From contig JAJLTO010000009.1 in assembly GCA_030568195.1 (NCBI GenBank), positions 62,001-126,000 on the forward strand: DNA of 64,000 bases. Reading direction: 5' to 3'. Below the pieces are notes generated by a model. The model was not told the DNA's origin. It ran no database searches and was given only the letters and a program-made list of their open reading frames with translations. This stretch comes from Dipodascopsis uninucleata var. uninucleata. Lineage: Eukaryota > Ascomycota > Lipomycetes > Lipomycetales > Lipomycetaceae. A program made the translations under genes and the position numbers. Shown here in pieces: positions 58,092 through 64,000 of this stretch; the first letter of the stretch is position 1, and every line of letters begins with the position of its first letter.

Positions 58092-59174
58092 ATGACTGCT
58101 GTTGTCTCCTCTTATTTGCCTTTTCCTGGATCTAATACAACAAATACTACTACCGGTCCTTCGAACGCGTCATCTTCAGTTTCTGGAAGAATTCAGAGAG
58201 AATATACGTACGCTGACGAGAACGTACAATCTGTTGCTCAGCAGTCTTCTAACCAATCAAGCAATCAGCAGCAACAGTCTTCCAAACATCTGCAACGACA
58301 GCATCAGCGACAGTACCAGCAACAACAAGAACAACAACAGCGACAATTAAACCATCTCCAATTCTCAGTTTCAGCACCAATGCATATGATGCCACAAGTA
58401 TCAATGTCGCAAATGCCACAAATATCACAGATTCCCCAGGTAAATCCTGCTACACAGTTACCCCCACAGCTCCAGCAATTGCCTTATTACCATTTGTTTT
58501 CTCAACAATCAGCGAATCCATCAGGTGGATACGCCACAGCATCCTCTACAGCATCTCTAGCTCCTAACCCACCACCATACTATTACTTGCAGAGACCTCC
58601 AACACCAGCATCTCCTCCTCCTTATACCAAAATGCGCAGATTTAGGCTTACTCATGCTCAAACACGTTTTCTACTTCAAGAATTTCAGAAGCAGCCACAT
58701 CCTGACGCGTCTTTACGTGAGCGCTTAGCTGCTGAGATTCCTGGATTATCTGCACGTCAAGTTCAGGTGTGGTTCCAGAACAGAAGGGCAAAGCTTAAGC
58801 GTCTCTCAAATTCTTCAGGCTCTAAATTGCCTCTCACACCATTGACAGCATCTAATACCAATACCAATAATGGATCAGCATCAAGTGCTAATAGCTCATC
58901 GTCTGTTTCATCAACATCATCGTCGTCTTCTGCATCATCGATTCCAACTTCTACATTACCTCCTCTTTCAATGCCTCCGCCTGCTAATATGGCCTCTTTT
59001 TTACGGGCTGCAGAAAATTCTAATATCATGAGCATGCATTCACTTACGTCTCACTCACAAAACGGTCATTCTCAGATTTCAGCGCAGAATCATGGACAGA
59101 CACACGGTCATCCTCATTCGCATTCCCTTTCTCATAATTCCACATCGGCATTTGATACCACTAATGTCAGATAG
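58092..59174 (+). CDS. Homeodomain transcription factor (Yox1/Phx1-like class)
   Basis: A 360-residue single-exon protein. The homeodomain is at about 179-240: MRRFRLTHAQTRFLLQEF for helix 1, and recognition helix VQVWFQNRRAKLKR. It is a typical 60-residue homeodomain, not the TALE mating-type kind. The N-terminal half is Gln/Ser/Pro-rich, with several QQQ runs; the C-terminal part is Ser/Thr-rich and ends with a His/Gly/Ser-rich tail. Such low-complexity flanks are usual in fungal regulators. Assignment to the Yox1 or Phx1 groups is inference from the domain class and the upstream MCB cluster. Upstream lies an unusually long AT-rich leader. Confidence 0.85.
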   Translation: MTAVVSSYLPFPGSNTTNTTTGPSNASSSVSGRIQREYTYADENVQSVAQQSSNQSSNQQQQSSKHLQRQHQRQYQQQQEQQQRQLNHLQFSVSAPMHMMPQVSMSQMPQISQIPQVNPATQLPPQLQQLPYYHLFSQQSANPSGGYATASSTASLAPNPPPYYYLQRPPTPASPPPYTKMRRFRLTHAQTRFLLQEFQKQPHPDASLRERLAAEIPGLSARQVQVWFQNRRAKLKRLSNSSGSKLPLTPLTASNTNTNNGSASSANSSSSVSSTSSSSSASSIPTSTLPPLSMPPPANMASFLRAAENSNIMSMHSLTSHSQNGHSQISAQNHGQTHGHPHSHSLSHNSTSAFDTTNVR

Positions 59175-59822
59175 TTATGATGTCAATTGCTTAATTTTTG
59201 TATAATTAGTCGTCATATCCAAGGTATACTTTTATTACCTGCACGTGTATATTTATGTATGTTACTATTATCTAACTTCAAAGTTGGTTCTGTGTCTTAT
59301 TGTATGGTATTTATATGATTTTTTTATTACCCTCTAATTATATTGTTTGCCTGATTTTTCGTATCCCTACTATTCCCGTTTGCAGGGACCGACATACATA
59401 CATGGGTATATGTGTGTGTTATATATGTATGACTACAGTCTTTAATTTGAATAATGTTTGTTTTACAAATTCATTTATCGATATTGCCGTTATTTTTATT
59501 GATATTTGAATCTTATTCGTCGTATTCCTATTATCATTTCACTGAATTGTCTTCTTACGGTTACGCTATATATTTTATGTTATTACTGAAGTCTTTCTAG
59601 TCAATGTTAGTTACTATTAATTGATCGTATTACTTACAATGGATCGCTCTCCGCTTTTTTCTGATTTACCACATTTTTCACCGCCATAGTAAATCAGCCA
59701 CTATTCGTGGCGCAACTATTATCTATGCGAGATAGTTTTTGGCTCTACTGTCCCTGGATTGAGCTTCAACTAACTCGAGCTCAGGTATTCTATAGAACAC
59801 CATTGTTTCGAGGATATCAGAA
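59175..59822. other. Interval between the homeobox gene and beta-tubulin
   Basis: 648 bp of T-rich sequence holding the homeobox 3' region and the beta-tubulin promoter. The 90-codon frame starting at 59707 overlaps tubulin exon 1 out of frame and is not called. Confidence 0.4.
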
Positions 59823-61536
59823 ATGCGTGAAATTATCTCAATTCAGTGCGGTCAGGCAGGTAAGTTCGAATAGTTTGAAGAATAGGAGAAATGATGGTTC
59901 TGGGAGACTCGCTAGATGCAGTATTATGAGCATTATGCAGCAAAGGTCAATAGTACTAATTTTTACGTGCTCTCTTTGATATAGGGTACGTTCACCGAAT
60001 ATGTCAATCAAGATAGTATAATGCTGTCTTGAAGGGTGTTGATGGTCGAAACCAACTAGATCGATAGGAATCATGATGATATACTAATGTTTGACTTTTT
60101 TTTGTAGTAACCAAATTGCATCTGCTTTCTGGGAGACCATTGTAGCTGAACATGGACTTGACAACACCGGACATCTCATCAAGAAAGACAGCGTCCGCTT
60201 TGATAAAATAGACGTCTTTTTTCGAGAGGCATACAATGGAAAGTATGTACCTCGATCAGTTGCAGTAGATCTGGAGCCTGCAACGTTAGATAATATTCGT
60301 TCAGGACCACAGGGGGAGTTGTTCCGACCTGATTCATTTGTCTTCGCACACTCAGGTGCTGGCAACAACTGGGCCAAAGGATTCTATACCGAAGGTGCTG
60401 AACTAATCGAACCAATACTTGATGTCATTCGTCGTGAAGCTGAAGGAACTGAGTCTTTACAGGGATTTCAGCTACTTCACTCGTTAGGTGGTGGTACTGG
60501 ATCGGGTCTTGGTACTTTGTTACTCTCGAAGATTAAGGAAGAGTATCCTGACAGAATGATGGCTACTTACTCAGTTTTGCCATCAGCAAAAGTTTCTGAT
60601 ACGATAACTGAGCCGTATAATGCAGTTTTATCTTATCATCAACTAGTTGAATTTGCTGATGAGACCTTTACATTGGATAATGAAGCACTATATGACATCT
60701 CAATGAAGACTCTTAGGATCAAACAGCCTGACTACAATGACTTGAACAAGCTCATTTCTCTTGTAATTTCAGGCGTTACAACATGTTTGCGATTTCCCGG
60801 TCAATTGAATTCCGATCTCAGAAAACTGGCTGTTAATATGGTTCCCTTCCCTCGTCTTCACTTCTTCATGGTTGGTTTTGCTCCTCTCTTCGCTGCTGGC
60901 ACTCGTGATTTCCACAGCTTAAGTATTGCAGACTTGACGTCACAATTGTTTTCACCCTCTAATATGATGGCTGCTGCAAACCCTCTTCACGGTCGTTACT
61001 TGACTGCCTCCACTATTTTCCGTGGAAAGTCAATTTCAACCAAAGAGGTCGAGGATTCAGTCTACAACATGAGAACTAAGAGTTCTGCCTACTTCGTTGA
61101 GTGGATTCCAAATAACATTCAGACCTCTCTATGCGATATTTCGACTGCTAATCTGAAGACTGCCGCTACCTTTATTGGCAATTCCACTGCTGTTCAAGAG
61201 CTTTTCCTGCGATCTTCTGCCCAATTCTCTGCTATGTTCCGTCGAAAGGCATTCTTGCATTGGTATACTGCCGAGGGTATGGACGAAATTGAATTCACTG
61301 AGGCCGAATCAAACTTGAACGATCTCATAGCTGAGTGTAAGTTTCATCTATTTACTTTTTGTCGTGTTTTACTGTTTATTCCCAACTTCTTGTGGCGAAG
61401 TTTTCCACGTGTCTGCTGACGCTGAGTTTCTTATTTAGACCAACAATACCAGGAAGCTGGTGTAGACGATGATGTGTACGCTGATGAGAATGGTGAGTAT
61501 ATTGAAGGGGATGCTGAGGGTGAAATCCTTGAGTAA
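59823..61536 (+). CDS. TUB2: Beta-tubulin, divergent, with a one-nucleotide exon (four exons)
   Basis: Exons 59823-59859, 59985 (one base), 60108-61336 and 61439-61536 encode 454 residues. Beta-tubulin marks are the MREI start (mRNA autoregulation motif), GTP-binding loop [12 protein letters not shown] at 140-151, [79 protein letters not shown], and an acidic tail. It polymerises with alpha-tubulin into microtubules. Several usually fixed residues differ: Cys12 is Ala, Cys127 and Cys129 are Thr and Ser, Gln94 is His. At benzimidazole-relevant sites it has Ala165, Tyr167, Glu198 and Phe200. Introns are 125, 122 and 102 nt. Gly13 is split over exons 1, 2 and 3. Confidence 0.93.
59985..59985 (+). 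other. Putative single-nucleotide exon (G) of beta-tubulin
   Basis: Upstream is a complete intron (GTAAGT at 59860, TACTAAT at 59954, ATAG ending at 59984). Downstream is another (GTACGT at 59986, TACTAAT near 60082, GTAG ending at 60107). Only the single G between them keeps frame and yields the invariant G-N-Q-I of all beta-tubulins. Joining exon 1 directly to exon 3 shifts the frame; the next in-phase donor would insert about ten residues into the nucleotide-binding loop. Confidence 0.8.
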
Positions 61537-61674
61537 GATTATCGGCGTACATATCCTTCGTAAACAATTTTCTAGAAAAAATGAAGCTGTATTTTATTTT
61601 CATTTATTCTTATAATATTTTGTGAGCTTTTAATCTTTTTGGTATGTATTGTCGTCTCTTCGTATTTATTGTCG

Positions 61675-61730
61675 TTACTACTACTACTACTATTACTATT
61701 ACTATTACTACTACTATTATATAATTGAAA
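61675..61730 (+). repeat. (TAC/TAT)n trinucleotide repeat
   Basis: An imperfect run of TAC and TAT triplets in the 3' region of beta-tubulin. On the opposite strand it reads as valine/isoleucine codons, which explains a spurious frame there. Confidence 0.85.
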
Positions 61731-62347
61731 TTGTTTACTGTTTTGTTTGTTTGGAAAATTAGCAGAACAGATCCTTGAATTTTCTCCTTTCCCGCTATTT
61801 TAAAATTTGTTGCTTTCAAAGAGCTCTATAACTGTTTAGTATACGACAGCCGGAGATATATACTGTTACTGTTTCGAAGGCTGTTGGGGTCCATATGCTA
61901 CTTCATTGTATTCTGCAAATATTTATTGACATGAAATCTCGGTAAGAATACAACGGCTTTACGAGGTTATTGAATGTAACTAAAGAATCACTTAACATAT
62001 ACTTATTCTATGAGATCCTCTAAATATTATAGTTCTCTATGCTGGGTTGTTCTTCCTTTCGTATATTGACGGCCAAAGAGATTGGTCATTCGCCAGGACT
62101 TATCAGTCCAAATATTACGTACTTCTTATTATATAGTATTTGTAACTCGTGAGTCATCGTGACTAAGTATACTGTTGCGCTATGCCGCGTCACACCATAT
62201 ATAGTGCATATATGCATACACGGTAATATACCATTACAACGAATTTACTGGAAATCTCTTAAAGCTTATGTAATATGCTGGCAAACAGCTAACTAAAAAA
62301 ATTACATCAATAAATTTTCCACTTTAAACATACTAGCGAGGTTGTCG

Positions 62348-62426
62348 TTGTGGTGAATTTTTATCGAGACTTTCCTTCTTTTACCGGGGAAAATTTTTTA
62401 ATCGGACAGCTCGTAATTCACCACAA
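62348..62426. promoter_or_regulatory. 12-bp inverted repeat in the LETM1 promoter
   Basis: TTGTGGTGAATT (62348-62359) and its exact reverse complement AATTCACCACAA (62415-62426) flank a 55-nt spacer that contains ACCGGGGAAAA. It lies about 240-315 bp upstream of the LETM1 start. It could be two copies of one protein-binding site in opposite orientation, or a stem. Confidence 0.5.
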
Positions 62427-62663
62427 GAGGCTGGATATTTTTGGATTGTACTTCAATCAATTGAAAGTAGCTGAATAGATTCAAAATATAAGGTCTTGAT
62501 AGTGCACAGTTTGTCTTTTATTAGAACAAGCAGGCACTAGAGGTTCTAATTATCGTATCCAGACACAAGTAAAGTGTTCGGTAAAGAACAGCTGGTGGAA
62601 ATAAGGTCTAGGAATTAAGTGATTTGAAAGAAAGGATTTCAGATAAATTACGGAAGCCAAAAT

Positions 62664-64000
62664 ATGATTAGAATTGAATCACAAAGTAGTGCTTTGGCTC
62701 TACGTAGACTGGTGGTCCAGGGACCTTTGCGACTACAGATGAGAACGAGTAAATTTAGACCACAAGGACTAGTTTTGCAGCCTGTGGGAGGTTTCCGATT
62801 CAATAGTTCCCGGATCAATTCGTCGCCTAGTGCTGTTAAAGGAGAGGCGAAATCGGAAAGCAAAGATGAGAGTGGAAAAACAGAGGCAGATAGTGCTGCG
62901 GTTTCCAGTGATGTAAAGCCTCCAGTGATGCAGGTTAAGTCGGAAGACAAGAAGAAGACTCTAAAAGAAAAAATTATTGCTTCGGTTCGTCACTTTTGGG
63001 ATGGAACAAAGCTTTTGGTATTTGAAGCGAAAGTTTCGACTAAGCTGACAATGAAGATGATGGCTGGCTATGAACTTACGCGCAGAGAAAATAGACAACT
63101 TCGCAGAACGCTTGAAGATATTATGAGATTGGTTCCTTTCTCTGTATTTGTTATCATTCCATTCGCGGAGTTACTCTTGCCAGTTGCTTTGAAATTGTTC
63201 CCAAATATGCTGCCATCCACTTACGAGTCACCAACTGAGATGGAGAAGCGTATGAAGAATTTACGAAAGACCCGAAAGGAAGTGTCAGCTTACCTAAAGA
63301 ATACAGTCACTGAGAGCGGGCTTCGTCTACCCCACACGTCGTCCAATGACCAGCGAGATTTATTTGCGGAGTTCTTTAAAAAGGTTCGCTCATCAGGAGA
63401 ATCTCCCTCTCGCGAGGAGCTTCTTAATGTGTGCAGATTGTTCAAGGATGATGTTGTCCTTGACAATCTTTCTCGACCTCAGCTGGTCGCTATGGCCAGA
63501 TATATGAATCTTCCTACTACATTTGGTAACGATCTTTTATTACGCTACCAGATTAGAAGACGTATGCGTCAGACGAAAAAAGATGATCGAGCTATTGATT
63601 ATGAGGGAGTTGATTCACTTTCAGTTCCCGAGCTTCAGTCAGCTTGCCAGTCTCGAGGAATTATGTCTCACGGTGTTTCGCCGGCAAGACTTCGTGATGA
63701 TCTGCAAACATGGCTTGATTTGCGACTTCGTCAGCGGGTTCCAAGCACCTTACTTGTCCTATCAGCTGCATATCGTTATAATGACGTATCTAAGTCAATT
63801 GAATCTCATTATGATGCACTGATGGCAGTCTTAAGTTCCATTCCTGATGAGCTGTATCATGAGGCTGAGCTTGAGGTTCATCACGCTGAAGGTGCTGCAA
63901 CTAACAAGCAGCGATTGGAAGTCCTGAAGGAACAAGATGAGCTTATCAAGGAGGAAATTCTTCAGGTTCATCAGGGTGGAAAGGTTGTCAAAGATGATAT
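62664..64000 (+). CDS. MDM38: LETM1/MDM38-family inner mitochondrial membrane protein (cut by the right edge)
   Basis: 445 residues are visible from the ATG at 62664 and the frame is still open at the window end. The N-terminus is Arg/Ser/Gln-rich without acidic residues after the first few, as in a mitochondrial presequence. One membrane helix follows (about 155-185: LVPFSVFVIIPFAELLLPVALKLFPNMLPSTYES), the LETM1 hallmark. The ribosome-binding-like domain then follows, with LSRPQLVAMARYMNLPTTFGNDLLLRYQIRRR and the SVPELQSACQSRGI motif. The family handles K+/H+ (or Ca2+/H+) exchange and supports membrane insertion of mitochondrially made proteins. Yeast has two paralogs, MDM38 and YLH47, so the symbol is provisional. 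No intron was seen. Confidence 0.92.
   Translation, partial: MIRIESQSSALALRRLVVQGPLRLQMRTSKFRPQGLVLQPVGGFRFNSSRINSSPSAVKGEAKSESKDESGKTEADSAAVSSDVKPPVMQVKSEDKKKTLKEKIIASVRHFWDGTKLLVFEAKVSTKLTMKMMAGYELTRRENRQLRRTLEDIMRLVPFSVFVIIPFAELLLPVALKLFPNMLPSTYESPTEMEKRMKNLRKTRKEVSAYLKNTVTESGLRLPHTSSNDQRDLFAEFFKKVRSSGESPSREELLNVCRLFKDDVVLDNLSRPQLVAMARYMNLPTTFGNDLLLRYQIRRRMRQTKKDDRAIDYEGVDSLSVPELQSACQSRGIMSHGVSPARLRDDLQTWLDLRLRQRVPSTLLVLSAAYRYNDVSKSIESHYDALMAVLSSIPDELYHEAELEVHHAEGAATNKQRLEVLKEQDELIKEEILQVHQGGKVVKDD

Larger units (their letters stand above)
61537..62663. other. Interval between beta-tubulin and LETM1
   Basis: 1.1 kb with no supported gene. It contains the tubulin 3' region with a TAC/TAT trinucleotide repeat and the LETM1 promoter with a 12-bp inverted repeat, both listed separately. 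Confidence 0.45.

Noticed and set aside
58763-59035. 90-codon antisense frame in the homeobox gene
   Set aside because: A Ser/Thr-rich coding strand read backwards; no independent support.
59985-60015. 31-nt middle exon in beta-tubulin ending before GT at 60016
   Set aside because: It would keep frame but insert about ten residues into the invariant GQxGNQI nucleotide-binding loop, and its donor is poor compared with GTACGT at 59986.
1-64000. rRNA, tRNA, CRISPR, transposon, LTR or virus-like elements
   Set aside because: Scanned both strands by eye for B boxes, reverse transcriptase, transposase or integrase motifs, terminal repeats and regularly spaced repeats; none was convincing.

Overview
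The window is nuclear DNA from a fungus, most likely an ascomycete. It is AT-rich and gene-dense. There are no operons, and the genes carry small spliceosomal introns (47-202 nt) with GTAAGT-type donors and clear CTAAC/CTAAT branch sites, on both strands. AIM11, YAE1, a Tul1/Dsc1-type ubiquitin ligase, a GH72 glucan transferase with a GPI tail, an Elg1-type clamp unloader and a homeodomain regulator all fit Ascomycota. An FHIP/RAI16-like protein and a GTPBP1-type GTPase point away from reduced budding yeasts, towards a filamentous or early-diverging lineage. I cannot place it more precisely. I saw no rRNA, tRNA, CRISPR array, transposon or virus-like element.

Layout. 1-15 kb is a transport and secretion stretch: ABC exporter (cut by the left edge), NUDIX hydrolase, DUF1275 membrane protein, CCC1-type vacuolar iron transporter, secreted phosphoesterase, then a divergent pair of sugar-porter MFS transporter and SMP-30/gluconolactonase. 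16-35.7 kb is housekeeping: GTPBP1-like GTPase, LSM3, MVP1 sorting nexin, ELG1, TUL1, FHIP-like protein and U2 snRNP A' (LEA1). 35.9-53.5 kb holds a GAS-type glucanosyltransferase, an SLC33/acetyl-CoA transporter-like protein, CENP-O, AIM11, YAE1, an intron-free 7.5-kb TOR kinase gene and an ACOT13-like thioesterase. 53.5-58.1 kb is a large gene-poor region ending in a homeobox gene, followed by beta-tubulin and LETM1/MDM38 (cut by the right edge).

Exon models were built by hand by matching donors, branch sites, acceptors and reading phase to the conserved protein families. The most striking result is beta-tubulin: the codon for Gly13 can only be assembled if a single G between two complete introns is a one-nucleotide exon, so one codon is drawn from three exons. 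The GAS-type gene has a 13-nt microexon. ACGCGT (MluI cell-cycle box) sites, three of them spaced exactly 11 bp apart, lie upstream of the homeobox gene. Two more lie upstream of ELG1, suggesting G1/S control by an MBF-like factor.
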